Source of the DNA: JBCCMF01 sp038747545 | GTDB lineage: Bacteria > Bacteroidota > Rhodothermia > Rhodothermales > JBCCMF01 | Reading direction: 5' to 3' | Assembly: GCA_038747545.1 (NCBI GenBank) | Contig: JBCDJT010000002.1 | Coordinates: forward strand, 27,286 to 91,285 | Length of the DNA: 64,000 nucleotides | In this document: positions 1 through 9,517 of the stretch, piece after piece | Position numbering within the stretch: position 1 is the first letter of the stretch | Layout of the letters: every line of letters starts with the position of its first letter | Made by a program: the position numbers and the translations under genes | The notes under the pieces: generated by a model | Told to the model about the DNA's origin: nothing | The model's database searches: none | The model's input: the letters and a program-made list of their open reading frames with translations, nothing else

Positions 1-2
1 GC

Positions 3-2708
3 CTCTCGGCGCAGGGCACGAACGGTGGCCAGACCGGCTCCACACCCATCTCTATCGACGCCATCGAAGAGTTCCAGATCGCCATCTCGCCGTTCGATGT
101 CACCCAGAGCGGGTTCACGGGCGGCGCCATCAACGCCGTCACGCGCTCAGGCACGAACATGTTCGAGGGTTCGTTCTACTACCTGACGCGCAACGAGAAC
201 TTCGCGGGCAACACACCGGGCAACTTGCTGGGCCCTGGCGATGTGGCGGAGAGCCTGGCGCCGTTTAGCAACAACCGCTACGGCTTCCGCATCGGCGGTC
301 CGATCATCGAGAACAAGCTGTTCTTCTTCGTCAACGGCGAGATCCTGCGCTCCGAGTCGCCGGTGCCGTTCAGCGCCGCCTACGGTGGCGACTCGGTCAA
401 CCGCCTGGGCGAGTTGGACCAGCTGCTGCAGAGCAACTTCGGCTACAACCCCGGGCCGTTCGGCGACAAGACCTCGACGCTCGACGACAACAAGCTGCTC
501 GTCAAGCTGGACTGGAACATCAGCCGCCAGCACAAGCTGAGCGCTCGCCACAGCTACTCGAAGTCGGACAATACCGACCAGTTTGCCAGCGGCGCCTCGC
601 GCATCGAATTCTCGAACACGGCAGAGTTCTTCCCCAACGAGACCAACTCGACGGCAATTGAGCTGAACAGCACGTTTGGCACCGACTTCGCCAACAGCTT
701 GATCCTGGGCTACACCACGGTGCGCGACGACCGCGACTTCACGGGCGACCCGTTCCCGTACGTCCAGATCGACGACGGCGCGGGCAGCATCCGCATCGGG
801 TCAGAGCAGTTCTCCACGGCCAACCTGCTGGAGCAGGATATCCTCACCGTGACGAACAACTTCAACTACTTCCTGGGCGATCACACGCTGACGCTGGGCG
901 CGCACGCCGAGTTTTACAGCATCGGCAACCTGTTCATCCCGCGCAACTTTGGCTTCTACCGCTACCGCAGCCTGGACGACTTCATCCAGTCGGTCAACGC
1001 CATCAACAACCCGGCCATCGACCCAGCACAGCCGCGCGAATTCCGCCGGGGTTACTCGCTCGTGGATGGCATCGCGGGCGATGGCTCGGGCGCCATCGGC
1101 GCGTTCGACGCCTACCAGATCGGCTTCTACCTGCAGGACGAGTTCCAGGTGAACGACCAACTGCGTGTGACTGCTGGCCTCCGCGCCGACGTGCCCAAGA
1201 TTACGTCGGAGCCGCGCTTTGCGCCCGACGTGTTCCGCACTACGATCCCGGCGATCTTGAGCGCGGGCAACGAGCTGAACGGCGCTCGCCCCGGCCGGAC
1301 GCCTGCCGCAGAGATCTACTTCTCGCCGCGTGTAGGCTTCAACTACGACCTGCCGGGTGAGAACGACGCTCAGCTGCGCGGTGGCGTGGGCATCTTCACT
1401 GGCCGTGTGCCCTTCGTGTGGCCCGGCGGCATGTTTCTCAACAACGGCACCAACACGGGCGAAATCCGCGTGCGCGACGGTGTGCTGCCCAACGGCGACC
1501 CCATCCCGTTCGTGCCCGACCCGCAAGAGGCGCTGGACGGCACCGACTTCGGGCGTACGGTGGTCTCGCAGATCCCAGGTGGGCGCCTGGAGATGTTCGA
1601 GGAGGGCTTCCGCTACCCGCGCGTGCTCCGCACCAGCCTCGGCCTGGACTATGAGCTGCCGGGTGGCTGGATTGGCACGCTGGAAGGCCAGTTCACCAAG
1701 ACGCTCGACAACATCCTGGTCACCAACGTGAACCTGAATCCGGCATCCATCGTGAATCTGGAGGGTGCGGACAACCGCCCGGTTTACTTCGGCAACAACG
1801 TGGAGATCGATAGTCGCTACTCGGCCGTTCACCGCGTGGGAACGACCGACGAAGGCTACACCTACGACATCACCGCGATGGTGCAGAAGCAGATGCGTGA
1901 GGTGCTCAACGAGACCGATAACCTAGCCCTCATGTTCTCCTACACCTACGGGGATGCTTACGTGCTCAACGACGGCACCTCGTCGCAGATCAACTCGATC
2001 TGGCGCGGCACCGAGAACGTGAACGGCCTGAACGACCTTGACCTGACGCGCTCCGACTTCTCGCTCGGGAGCCGCATCCTCGGCTCGGTCACGTACCGCA
2101 CCGAGTTCTTGAACAACCTGGGCACCACGGTCTCGCTGTTCTACGTGGGTGAGAGCGGCCGTCCGTTCTCGTACACCATCGCAGGCAGCCAAGACCTGCG
2201 CGGCGACGGCGACGGCTTCTCGGCTTCGCTGATGTACGTACCCAACAGCGCCAGTGAACTCGGCCTCTCGGGCGACGACGCAGCCGCCCTGGACGCGTTC
2301 ATCGAGAGCAGCGACTACCTGAGCAGCCGCCGCGGCCAGTACGCCGAGCGCAACGGCAGCCGCACGCCGTTTGAGCATACCTTCGACCTCAAGTTTGCGC
2401 AAGAGATCTTCGCCAACTTCGGCGGGCGCCGCCAGACGGTAGAGCTCACGTTGGACATCTTCAACATCGCCAACCTGTTCAACAGCGACTGGGGCGTGCG
2501 CTACAACGGCCTGGGCGCCGAGAGCCTGCTCGACTTTGAAGGCTTCAACGGCGCACCAGGATCGGGCAACTTCACGCCGGCTTACAGCCTGGAGTTCAAC
2601 CCCGACAACATCCCCACCGAAGAGGCGCTGTTCAACGCAGAGACCAAAGACGAAGGCCTCTACAGCTCGCGCTGGTTCATGCAGTTTGGCGTGCGCTACA
2701 CGTTCTAA
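3..2708 (+). CDS. TonB-dependent outer-membrane receptor (Oar/SusC-like), 5' end missing
   Basis: The reading frame is open from the left edge, so the gene starts outside the window. The first visible residues are the end of a plug domain (SIDAIEEFQIAISPFD, then GGAINAVTRSGTN), typical of Oar-type receptors. The rest is a long beta-barrel rich in aromatic and Asn/Asp residues, ending in an aromatic-terminated strand (VRYTF). About 900 residues are visible, so the signal peptide, any carboxypeptidase-like regulatory domain and most of the plug are missing. Such receptors import large ligands across the outer membrane using TonB energy. A strong hairpin follows the stop. A sugar-acid locus lies downstream, but the ligand cannot be read from the sequence. 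Confidence 0.9.
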   Translation, partial: LSAQGTNGGQTGSTPISIDAIEEFQIAISPFDVTQSGFTGGAINAVTRSGTNMFEGSFYYLTRNENFAGNTPGNLLGPGDVAESLAPFSNNRYGFRIGGPIIENKLFFFVNGEILRSESPVPFSAAYGGDSVNRLGELDQLLQSNFGYNPGPFGDKTSTLDDNKLLVKLDWNISRQHKLSARHSYSKSDNTDQFASGASRIEFSNTAEFFPNETNSTAIELNSTFGTDFANSLILGYTTVRDDRDFTGDPFPYVQIDDGAGSIRIGSEQFSTANLLEQDILTVTNNFNYFLGDHTLTLGAHAEFYSIGNLFIPRNFGFYRYRSLDDFIQSVNAINNPAIDPAQPREFRRGYSLVDGIAGDGSGAIGAFDAYQIGFYLQDEFQVNDQLRVTAGLRADVPKITSEPRFAPDVFRTTIPAILSAGNELNGARPGRTPAAEIYFSPRVGFNYDLPGENDAQLRGGVGIFTGRVPFVWPGGMFLNNGTNTGEIRVRDGVLPNGDPIPFVPDPQEALDGTDFGRTVVSQIPGGRLEMFEEGFRYPRVLRTSLGLDYELPGGWIGTLEGQFTKTLDNILVTNVNLNPASIVNLEGADNRPVYFGNNVEIDSRYSAVHRVGTTDEGYTYDITAMVQKQMREVLNETDNLALMFSYTYGDAYVLNDGTSSQINSIWRGTENVNGLNDLDLTRSDFSLGSRILGSVTYRTEFLNNLGTTVSLFYVGESGRPFSYTIAGSQDLRGDGDGFSASLMYVPNSASELGLSGDDAAALDAFIESSDYLSSRRGQYAERNGSRTPFEHTFDLKFAQEIFANFGGRRQTVELTLDIFNIANLFNSDWGVRYNGLGAESLLDFEGFNGAPGSGNFTPAYSLEFNPDNIPTEEALFNAETKDEGLYSSRWFMQFGVRYTF

Positions 2709-2760
2709 GCACCTCCGCCTGATTGTCAGGGCATAGCCTCTGACGCCATGAAGCGTACGA

Positions 2761-2792
2761 GCGGGCGCTGGACCTTCGGGTTCAGCGCCCGC
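2761..2792 (+). terminator. Strong UUCG-capped hairpin after the TonB receptor gene
   Basis: A 14-bp stem (GCGGGCGCTGGACC paired with GGTTCAGCGCCCGC, one G-T wobble) closes on a TTCG tetraloop, one of the most stable RNA hairpins. It begins 52 nt after the stop codon. The T-tract behind it is weak (GCTGTGTTTC), so it may be a terminator or an mRNA 3'-end stabiliser. Confidence 0.75.
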
Positions 2793-2886
2793 GCTGTGTT
2801 TCGGGTGCTCCCGATTCTGGACGGCAACGCGTACCTTGTCGCGGACATCTTTGTGCAAGGTCTGCCTACAGTGTGTGCCTCGGAGT

Positions 2887-2991
2887 TCCCTCTCCCGGGA
2901 GCTGGGAGAGGGACAGGGTGAGGGCGAATTAAGGACTGGCGCCGGCGCTGGTCTACCTCACCCCAACCCTCTCCTAGCTCATAGGAGAGGG
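2887..2991. repeat. Palindromic repeat, family A, copy 1 (two linked hairpins)
   Basis: Two hairpins are separated by a spacer. The first has a 10-bp stem TCCCTCTCCC/GGGAGAGGGA (2887-2913) and runs into GACAGGGTGAGG. The second has a 10-bp stem CCCTCTCCTA/TAGGAGAGGG (2967-2991) and is preceded by CTACCTCACCCCAACC. Copy 2 at 4593-4697 has the same parts in inverted order. This resembles the widespread REP-like palindromes of bacterial genomes. The region 2793-2886 before it shows nothing else. Confidence 0.85.
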
Positions 2992-3061
2992 GGCGCGTTG
3001 TGCTATGCTGAGGACGTCATATTTGCACTGTCTGACCCTACCGATCATCTATCCACCCCTC

Positions 3062-4519
3062 ATGCGCAACGGCTTGAAGCTTGCCAGCGGCCCACTCGTG
3101 GCTGCCGTTCTGCTACTGATCCCGGCTCCCGAGGGGCTGGATGTGGCGGCGTGGCGCACCGTGGCGGTGGCAGCCTGGATGGCGCTGTGGTGGGTGACGG
3201 AGGCCATCCCGATTGCCGCCACGGCGCTGCTACCGATGGCGCTGTTTCCACTGCTGGAGATCCTGCCGATCCGCGCCACGACGGCGCCCTACGCCAACCC
3301 GCTCGTCTTCCTGTTCTTGGGCGGCTTTATTCTGGCTGCCGCCCTCGAACGGTGGAATTTGCACCGCCGCATCGCGCTCGTGGTGATCGGGGCGATGGGC
3401 ACCGAGCCGAAGCGCATCATCGCGGGCTTCATGCTGGCAGCGGCGCTGCTGAGCATGTGGGTGAGCAACACGGCCACCGCCATGATGATGCTGCCCATCG
3501 GCCTCTCGGTGATTGAGCTGACGAAGCGCGACGAAGCCGAAGCGGTGCAGGCGCCGTTCGCCATTGCCCTGCTGCTGGGGCTGGCGTACGGCTGTAGCAT
3601 CGGCGGCATGGCGACCCTGATTGGGACGCCGACGAACGCGTTCCTCGTGGGCTTTCTCGAAGAGACGTACAGCTATGACATCGCGTTTGCCGACTGGATG
3701 ATGCTGGGCCTGCCCCTGGCGCTCATCGGTCTGCTGGTCGCCTTTGCCTTGCTGACGAGTGTGCTCTTTCCCGTCAACGTAGCCGCTATTCCCGGCGGAC
3801 GGGCGTTCATCGCGGACGAGCTGCAGGGCCTCGGTCCGATGCAGGCGCCGGAGCGCCGTGTGGCGCTGGTGTTTGGCACGGTGGCCCTGCTGTGGATCCT
3901 GCGCCCGCAGCTGACGCCGTTCGTGCCCGGCCTCTCCGACACGGGTATCGGCATGATCGGCGCGGTGCTGCTGTTCATCGTTCCGTCAGGTAGTACCGAC
4001 CGCAAGACGGCGTTGCTCACGTGGCGCCACGCCGAGCGGATTCCTTGGGGCGTGTTGTTGCTCTTTGGCGGAGGCCTCAGCCTTGCCGCGGCCATCAGCA
4101 GTACCGGACTGGCCATGTGGATCGGCGAGCAGCTGACGCTGTTCGCCAGCTGGCCGCCGCTGGCGCTGATGTTGCTCGTGGTGCTCGTCATCGTCTTCCT
4201 CACCGAACTCACTAGCAACGTTGCTACGGTTGCGGCCTTCGTGCCAATCCTGGCGTCTATTGCCATCAGCATTGGCGAGAACCCGCTCGTGCTGCTGGTC
4301 CCGGCCACGCTGGCCGCGAGCGCAGCGTTCATGCTGCCCGTAGCCACGCCGCCCAACGCCATTGTTTACGGCAGCGGCGCGCTCACCATCCCGCAGATGG
4401 CCCGCGCCGGGCTGGTTTTGAACGTTGCGTTCATTCTACTGACGACGTTGATCGCGTACCTGCTGATGCCGATCATGCTGGACGTCACGTTCGGCACCCT
4501 GCCGCTCTGGGCCGATTAA
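3062..4519 (+). CDS. SLC13/DASS-family anion permease
   Basis: A 485-residue membrane protein of the divalent anion:Na+ symporter family, which imports dicarboxylates or sulfate. It has the two family SNT-type motifs: WVSNTATAMMMLPI in the first half and ELTSNVATVAAFVPI in the second. The family signature AFMLPVATPPNAIVYGSG follows near the end. About eleven hydrophobic segments are visible. I chose the ATG at 3062 because the upstream in-frame extension is not hydrophobic and overlaps the palindromic repeat. A near-consensus box CATATTTG lies at 3018-3025. The gene stands alone between two inverted repeat copies. Its neighbours suggest an organic acid as substrate, but this is inference. Confidence 0.92.
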   Translation: MRNGLKLASGPLVAAVLLLIPAPEGLDVAAWRTVAVAAWMALWWVTEAIPIAATALLPMALFPLLEILPIRATTAPYANPLVFLFLGGFILAAALERWNLHRRIALVVIGAMGTEPKRIIAGFMLAAALLSMWVSNTATAMMMLPIGLSVIELTKRDEAEAVQAPFAIALLLGLAYGCSIGGMATLIGTPTNAFLVGFLEETYSYDIAFADWMMLGLPLALIGLLVAFALLTSVLFPVNVAAIPGGRAFIADELQGLGPMQAPERRVALVFGTVALLWILRPQLTPFVPGLSDTGIGMIGAVLLFIVPSGSTDRKTALLTWRHAERIPWGVLLLFGGGLSLAAAISSTGLAMWIGEQLTLFASWPPLALMLLVVLVIVFLTELTSNVATVAAFVPILASIAISIGENPLVLLVPATLAASAAFMLPVATPPNAIVYGSGALTIPQMARAGLVLNVAFILLTTLIAYLLMPIMLDVTFGTLPLWAD

Positions 4520-4592
4520 CACCACTTCTGGTAGATGACTTCCCACCTGAGCCTATCCGAGCAATTAACGTGCTGGTTTAGCACAACGGGCC

Positions 4593-4697
4593 CCCTCTCC
4601 TATGAGCTAGGAGAGGGCTGGGGTGAGGTAGATTCGGTCTGGGCAGCACCCCTTGTTTCGACCTCACCCTGTCCCTCTCCTGGCTCCCAGGAGAGGG
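4593..4697. repeat. Palindromic repeat, family A, copy 2 (inverted relative to copy 1)
   Basis: A hairpin CCCTCTCCTA/TAGGAGAGGG (4593-4617) is followed by GCTGGGGTGAGGTAG, a spacer, then CGACCTCACCCTGTC and a hairpin CCCTCTCCTGG/CCAGGAGAGGG (4673-4697). Read on the other strand this repeats the element at 2887-2991. The spacers between the hairpins differ in sequence. The rest of the 4520-4798 gap shows nothing recognisable. Confidence 0.85.
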
Positions 4698-4798
4698 GAC
4701 TTCGAGGTTTACAGGGGTGGCAATTCCTACACCATACTGTCCAAGAACAGGTATAAGCAAACATCGCCAACACCTCCTCTCGCACTCCTCGCTCGCTC

Positions 4799-6319
4799 AT
4801 GCCCGCGCTCTCCAAAGTCCTCATCACCTCCGCAGCGTACCAAGACCGCACCGACCTCCAAACGCCGCCGCCGTCCGTCTTTGACTTGCCCGAGAAGGTG
4901 CTCCAGTTCGGCACGGGCGGTTTCCTGCGTGGCTTCTGCGACTTTTTCATCGACCAAGCACTCAAGGCAGGGGCCTACGACGGGTGCGTGGTGATGGTCG
5001 GGTCCACGGGCAGCGGCCGCAGCGCCAGCCTCGCCCAGCAGGACGGGCTGTACACCGTCACGGTGCGCGGCATCGATCAGGGCGAGACCATTGACCGCGA
5101 CCACGTCATCGCCTCCGTCAGCCGAGCGCTCTCGGCCAAGGATGCCTGGGCCGATGTGCTCGCCGTTGCCCGCAGCAGCGACCTGGAGGTCATCATCTCC
5201 AATACCACCGAAGTCGGCATTCAACTCGATAGCGAAGATCGTATCGAGGCCAACCCGCCGCGCTCCTTTCCCGGCAAGCTGACGGCGGTGCTTTATGAAC
5301 GGGCGAAGCACTTTGGCTACAGCCCCGATGCCGGGCTGATCGTGCTGCCGTGCGAACTGATCGAGAACAACGGGCAGGTGCTCAAGGGCATCGTGCAGGC
5401 GCTCGCCGAGCAATGGGCGCTCGGCCCCGACTTCCTCACGTGGCTCGACGCTTCGGTCACGTTCTGCAACGCCTTGGTGGACCGTATCGTCCCCGGCACG
5501 CCGCGTGGCGAGGCGCTGGACGCCCTCTATGACCGCCTCGGCTACGCCGACGATCTGCTCACCGTGGCCGAAGTCTACACGCTCTGGGCCATCGAGGGCG
5601 ATGCCTCGGTGCGCAAGCGGCTGGGCTTCACCGACCCGAGCGTCAACCCGGGCATCGTGGTGGCGGACGATATCACGCCGTACCGCGAGCGCAAGGTGCG
5701 CGTGCTCAACGGCACGCATACGTCATTCGTGCCCGCCACGTTTTTGTCGGAGCAGTTCATGACGGTGCTGGACGTGATGCGCGATGAAACCGCCTCGGCC
5801 TTCGTAGAGGGTGTGGCGCGCGAGGAGATTGTGCCCAGCCTGGACGTGCCAGATGGCCCCGCCTATGCCGAGGAGGTGCTTGACCGCTTCCGCAACCCGT
5901 TCCTGCGCCACCACCTCATCGACATCACGCTGCAGACCACGATGAAGCTGCGCGCGCGCGTGGTGCCTACCATCCTCAGCTACGTCGCGAAAACGGGCGA
6001 GGTGCCCCACCGCATCGCCTACGGCTTCGCTGCCTACCTGCGCTTCATGCGCGTCGCCCGCGTGGAGGATGGGCGCTACTTCGGCGCCCGCGCTAGCGGC
6101 GACATGTATCCCATCCGCGACGACCACGCCGACTTTTACCACGAGCTGTGGGATGGCATCGACCCCGCCAGTGACGCCGCCCTCCGCGCCCTCGCCCGCA
6201 CCGCCCTTGCTCACACCGCCTTCTGGGGCGTGGACCTGAACACGGTGGGCGACTTCGGCACCGCCGTCGCCGATGCGTTTGTAGCCATCTGCCAAGGTGG
6301 CGCATTACCCCGCCATTGA
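4799..6319 (+). CDS. uxaB: Tagaturonate (altronate) reductase-like, mannitol dehydrogenase family
   Basis: A 506-residue NAD-dependent polyol/uronate oxidoreductase of the long-chain mannitol dehydrogenase family. It follows E. coli UxaB closely: VLQFGTGGFLRGF at the nucleotide-binding N-terminus, IISNTTEVGI, LIVLPCELIENNG, FCNALVDRIVPG, then DDITPYRERKVRVLNGTH carrying the catalytic-site Lys and Asn/His, and DRFRNPFLRHHL. UxaB interconverts D-tagaturonate and D-altronate in galacturonate breakdown. The next gene is a mannonate dehydratase, so this enzyme could instead make D-mannonate from fructuronate (the UxuB reaction); sequence favours UxaB and context favours UxuB. It is 62 bp upstream of the dehydratase and probably co-transcribed. 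Confidence 0.85.
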   Translation: MPALSKVLITSAAYQDRTDLQTPPPSVFDLPEKVLQFGTGGFLRGFCDFFIDQALKAGAYDGCVVMVGSTGSGRSASLAQQDGLYTVTVRGIDQGETIDRDHVIASVSRALSAKDAWADVLAVARSSDLEVIISNTTEVGIQLDSEDRIEANPPRSFPGKLTAVLYERAKHFGYSPDAGLIVLPCELIENNGQVLKGIVQALAEQWALGPDFLTWLDASVTFCNALVDRIVPGTPRGEALDALYDRLGYADDLLTVAEVYTLWAIEGDASVRKRLGFTDPSVNPGIVVADDITPYRERKVRVLNGTHTSFVPATFLSEQFMTVLDVMRDETASAFVEGVAREEIVPSLDVPDGPAYAEEVLDRFRNPFLRHHLIDITLQTTMKLRARVVPTILSYVAKTGEVPHRIAYGFAAYLRFMRVARVEDGRYFGARASGDMYPIRDDHADFYHELWDGIDPASDAALRALARTALAHTAFWGVDLNTVGDFGTAVADAFVAICQGGALPRH

Positions 6320-6381
6320 CACACGCGGTCACGCGATGTTCACGCGCCGACGCGCTTACGCAAAAGACCTGAGACTGAATA

Positions 6382-7590
6382 ATGAAAATCACTGACGCCA
6401 AGGTGTTCGTCACCTGCCCCGGCCGCAACTTCGTCACGCTCAAGATCTACACCGACGAGGGCGTCTACGGCATCGGCGATGCCACGCTCAACGGGCGCGA
6501 GCTGGCGGTGGCCTCCTACCTGACGGATCACGTCATCCCGTGCCTGATCGGGCGCGACCCGGCGCAGATCGAAGACACGTGGCAGTACCTCTATAAGGGT
6601 GCCTACTGGCGGCGCGGCCCCGTCACCATGACGGCCATCGGTGCCGTCGATGTGGCGCTGTGGGACATCAAGGGCAAGGTGCTGAACACGCCCGTCTACA
6701 ACCTGCTGGGCGGCGCCAGCCGGACGGGCGTGATGGTCTACGGCCACGCCAGCGGCGCCACCATCGAAGAGACCGTCGAGGAAGTCGGCAAGTACATCGA
6801 CAAGGGCTACAAAGCCATCCGCGGGCAGACGGGCATCCCCGGGCTGCCCGCCGTGTATGGCGTGGGCAAGGGCAAGCTGTTCTACGAGCCCGCCGACAAA
6901 GACATGCCGACCGAAGAGGTGTGGTCTACCGAGAAGTACCTCAACCACATCCCCAAGCTGTTCCAGGCGATGCGCGACACATACGGCTGGGACCATCACT
7001 TCCTGCACGACTCGCACCACCGCCTCACGCCCATCGAGGCGGCGCGACTCGGCAAAGACCTGGAGCCGTTCCGGCTGTTCTGGCTGGAGGATGTGGTGCC
7101 TGCCGAGTTGCAGGAGGGCTTCCGCCTCATCCGCGAGCACACCACCACGCCGTTGGCCGTGGGCGAGGTGTTCAACAGCATCTACGACATCCACACGCTC
7201 ATCACCGAGCAGCTGATCGACTACTGCCGCATGAAGATCTCGCACGGCGGCGGCCTCACACCGATGCGCAAGATCGCTGCGCTGGCCGAGGTCTACCACG
7301 TACGCACGGGCTGTCACGGCGCCACCGACATGTCGCCCATCACGATGGCGGCGTGCATGCACTTCGGGCTATGGGTGCCCAACTTCGGCGCACAAGAGTT
7401 CATGCGGCACATCGACATGATCGAAGAGGTCTTCCCCAACCACTATACATTCAGCGACGGCTACGTCCACCCCGGCAACGAACCCGGCCTGGGCGTAGAC
7501 TACGACGAGGAAGCGGCGGCAAAGTACCCGTACGAGCGCGCCTACCTGCCCGTCAACCGCAAGCTGGACGGCACCATGTTCAACTGGTAG
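6382..7590 (+). CDS. manD: D-mannonate dehydratase, enolase superfamily (ManD/RspA type)
   Basis: 402 residues, the length of characterised ManD enzymes. The enolase-superfamily metal ligands fall at the family positions: Asp210 (LHDSHHR), Glu236 (WLEDVVPAE) and Glu262 (VGEVFNS). The ManD-specific active-site residues Arg147 (AIRGQ), Tyr159 (AVYG) and His212 are present too. The enzyme dehydrates D-mannonate to 2-keto-3-deoxy-D-gluconate in the cytoplasm. The ATG at 6382 starts a canonical N-terminus (MKITDAKVFVTCPGRN). This is the best-supported catalytic assignment in the locus. No KDG kinase or aldolase is visible nearby. Confidence 0.95.
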   Translation: MKITDAKVFVTCPGRNFVTLKIYTDEGVYGIGDATLNGRELAVASYLTDHVIPCLIGRDPAQIEDTWQYLYKGAYWRRGPVTMTAIGAVDVALWDIKGKVLNTPVYNLLGGASRTGVMVYGHASGATIEETVEEVGKYIDKGYKAIRGQTGIPGLPAVYGVGKGKLFYEPADKDMPTEEVWSTEKYLNHIPKLFQAMRDTYGWDHHFLHDSHHRLTPIEAARLGKDLEPFRLFWLEDVVPAELQEGFRLIREHTTTPLAVGEVFNSIYDIHTLITEQLIDYCRMKISHGGGLTPMRKIAALAEVYHVRTGCHGATDMSPITMAACMHFGLWVPNFGAQEFMRHIDMIEEVFPNHYTFSDGYVHPGNEPGLGVDYDEEAAAKYPYERAYLPVNRKLDGTMFNW

Positions 7591-7729
7591 CTGATGGGCC
7601 CGCGGAGTGCGGCACCCCGCCGATGTAATGGAGTCGCTACGATCAGAGCTCGGGCGGGTTGGTGTGAAATGGATGATCGATGCCGTGCGTAGTATGGGCG
7701 TCGATACGTATCCCACGCGCTAGGTCTAT

Positions 7730-9001
7730 ATGCCGCGAGCCGTATACCTCTGTTTTTTGCTCGCTGTGCTGATGCTGCCAGCCCCAATGGCCTGGGCACA
7801 GGATCCCGCTCCCGATGCACTCGCCGCCACCGACCGCCTCCGCGTCTACCTCGACTGTGACGGCTGCGACGAGACCCACATCCGCGCCGAGATCACGCTC
7901 GTCAACTACGTCCGCGATCCCGAGCAGGCCGATGTCCACCTCTTCATCACCAACCAGCGGACGGGCAGCGGCGGGCGGCAGTACGAGCTGTCGTTCCTGG
8001 GCCGCGAAGCGTTCGACTCGATTGAGTACACCTTCACGCACACCGTCGACCCCGTCACCACCACCGACGAGCGGCGCGAGGCCATCAATGACGCCATCCG
8101 CGCCGGGCTGACGCCCTACGTCCTGCAGCGCGAACCGCTCTCTGCGGTCGACGTCACCTATGCGCAAGCTGATGTGGCGGATGTCGCCGCTGCGATGGAA
8201 AACGATCCGTGGAAGCACTGGGTCTTCCGCGCCTACATCGGCGATATCGAGCTGGAGCTGGAGTCCAACCGCACCGTGTTCGACTCGCGCTGGGGGATCT
8301 TCGCCGACCACGTCACCGACGACTGGAAGCTGCGCTTCCGGCCGTACTTCAACTACGACTTCGTCCGCATCTCGCGCGATGACGACGACGATGTGACCAG
8401 CAGCATCTCGCGGCACGGCGTGGAGACCTACGCCATCAAGAGCCTCGACCAGCATTGGTCAGTGGGCCTCTTCGCCGAATACCTCACCCGCAACGACCGC
8501 AACCTGAAGCACGAGGTGGAGCTGCTTCCCGGCATCGAGTACAGCATCTTGCCCTACGACGAGGCCACCCGCCGCGCCATCACCATCGTCTATCAGGTGG
8601 GCGCCACCTACGTGGATTACTTCGAGCAGACCATCTTTGATAAGCTGCAAGAGACGTTGTTCAGGCAGCGGCTGCGGGCGTCCGTCGCCATCCGCCAGCC
8701 GTGGGGCAACATCTTCAGCGGCCTGGAAGGCTCCCACTTCTTCAACGACTTCACCAAGCGCCGCGCCGAGTTCTTTGGCTCCGTCTCGGTGCGGCTCATC
8801 GAGGGGCTATCCGTCGAGATAGGCGGGCAGTTCGAGATGATCCAGGACCAGCTCAACCTGCCCAAGGGCGACGCCACGCTGGAGGACATCTTGCTGCAGC
8901 AGCGCGAGCTGGCGACCGACTTTGTGCTCTCGGGGTCCATTGGCCTCTCCTACACCTTCGGGTCCGACTTTGCCAACGTGGTCAACACACGCTTTGATTG
9001 A
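7730..9001 (+). CDS. Predicted outer-membrane beta-barrel protein of unknown function
   Basis: 423 residues with a clear signal peptide (PRAVYLCFLLAVLMLPAPMAWAQ) cut after AQ. The N-terminal part (RVYLDCDGCDETHIRAEI, then ADVHLFITNQRTGSGG) looks like a small periplasmic domain that I remember only as a conserved Bacteroidota hypothetical family. From about residue 165 the sequence alternates polar and aromatic residues and ends in repeated strands (GSIGLSYTFG), which suggests a small outer-membrane barrel. Two cysteines in CDGC could form a disulfide or bind a metal. It sits between the sugar-acid enzymes but could be unrelated to them. The 139 bp before it show no clear signal. Confidence 0.7.
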   Translation: MPRAVYLCFLLAVLMLPAPMAWAQDPAPDALAATDRLRVYLDCDGCDETHIRAEITLVNYVRDPEQADVHLFITNQRTGSGGRQYELSFLGREAFDSIEYTFTHTVDPVTTTDERREAINDAIRAGLTPYVLQREPLSAVDVTYAQADVADVAAAMENDPWKHWVFRAYIGDIELELESNRTVFDSRWGIFADHVTDDWKLRFRPYFNYDFVRISRDDDDDVTSSISRHGVETYAIKSLDQHWSVGLFAEYLTRNDRNLKHEVELLPGIEYSILPYDEATRRAITIVYQVGATYVDYFEQTIFDKLQETLFRQRLRASVAIRQPWGNIFSGLEGSHFFNDFTKRRAEFFGSVSVRLIEGLSVEIGGQFEMIQDQLNLPKGDATLEDILLQQRELATDFVLSGSIGLSYTFGSDFANVVNTRFD

Positions 9002-9095
9002 TTGCACGTGTGTGTACCGATGTGTAGCACATCTTGCATCCCAGGGCCACCGGATTGTATACTGCCGGGCAAGCACTCACCCCCTCTCATCCCTC

Positions 9096-9470
9096 ATGTC
9101 CCACGCTCCGCTCGTCCGCCACGATGCGCTGGTGCCCTCCGTCCATCCGTGGGGCGAGGTCGTTTTCTTCGCAAGCGCCGAGGTCGGTCCGGTACCCAGC
9201 GAGATGTCGCTGGGGCGCTGCACCCTCTATCCGGGGCAGGCTCTGCCCAAGCACTACCACTCGGCCTGCACCGAGGTGGTCCATGTGCTCCAAGGCACCA
9301 TCAGCCACCACGTGGGCGATGGGGAACTAGCCACACTGCAAGCGGGCGACACGGTGATCGTGCCGCCCCAATTTCCACATCAAGCGCGCAACCTGGGCGA
9401 AGAAAATGCGGTGCTGTTGATCTCTTTTTCGGCTGCACATCGTGACTTTATAGTAGTCGACGATTCATAG
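9096..9470 (+). CDS. Small cupin-domain protein
   Basis: 124 residues forming a single cupin barrel. Motif 1 is PKHYHSACTEVVHVLQG, with His, His and Glu as metal ligands. Motif 2 is GDTVIVPPQFPHQARN, with the third His. I chose the ATG at 9096 because the longer frame runs through non-coding-looking sequence. Small cupins near sugar-acid genes are often sugar isomerases, mutarotase-like proteins or sensors; nothing here decides between these. The enzyme cluster around it suggests a role with hydroxy or keto acids. Confidence 0.85.
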   Translation: MSHAPLVRHDALVPSVHPWGEVVFFASAEVGPVPSEMSLGRCTLYPGQALPKHYHSACTEVVHVLQGTISHHVGDGELATLQAGDTVIVPPQFPHQARNLGEENAVLLISFSAAHRDFIVVDDS

Positions 9471-9517
9471 GCCATCACTACGTTGAGCCGCTTATTGGGT
9501 GAAAGCTGGTTCGACGA

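Noticed and set aside
801..1832. Long antisense open frame (343 codons) inside the TonB receptor
   Set aside because: Its composition is what GC-rich coding DNA gives on the opposite strand (Ala, Val, Arg, His rich), with no domain or start signal. Similar shadows occur throughout and are omitted.
3018..3025. CATATTTG as a certain promoter for the SLC13 gene
   Set aside because: One mismatch to TAnnTTTG and only a 17-nt gap to an upstream TTG; mentioned with the gene but not listed as a feature.
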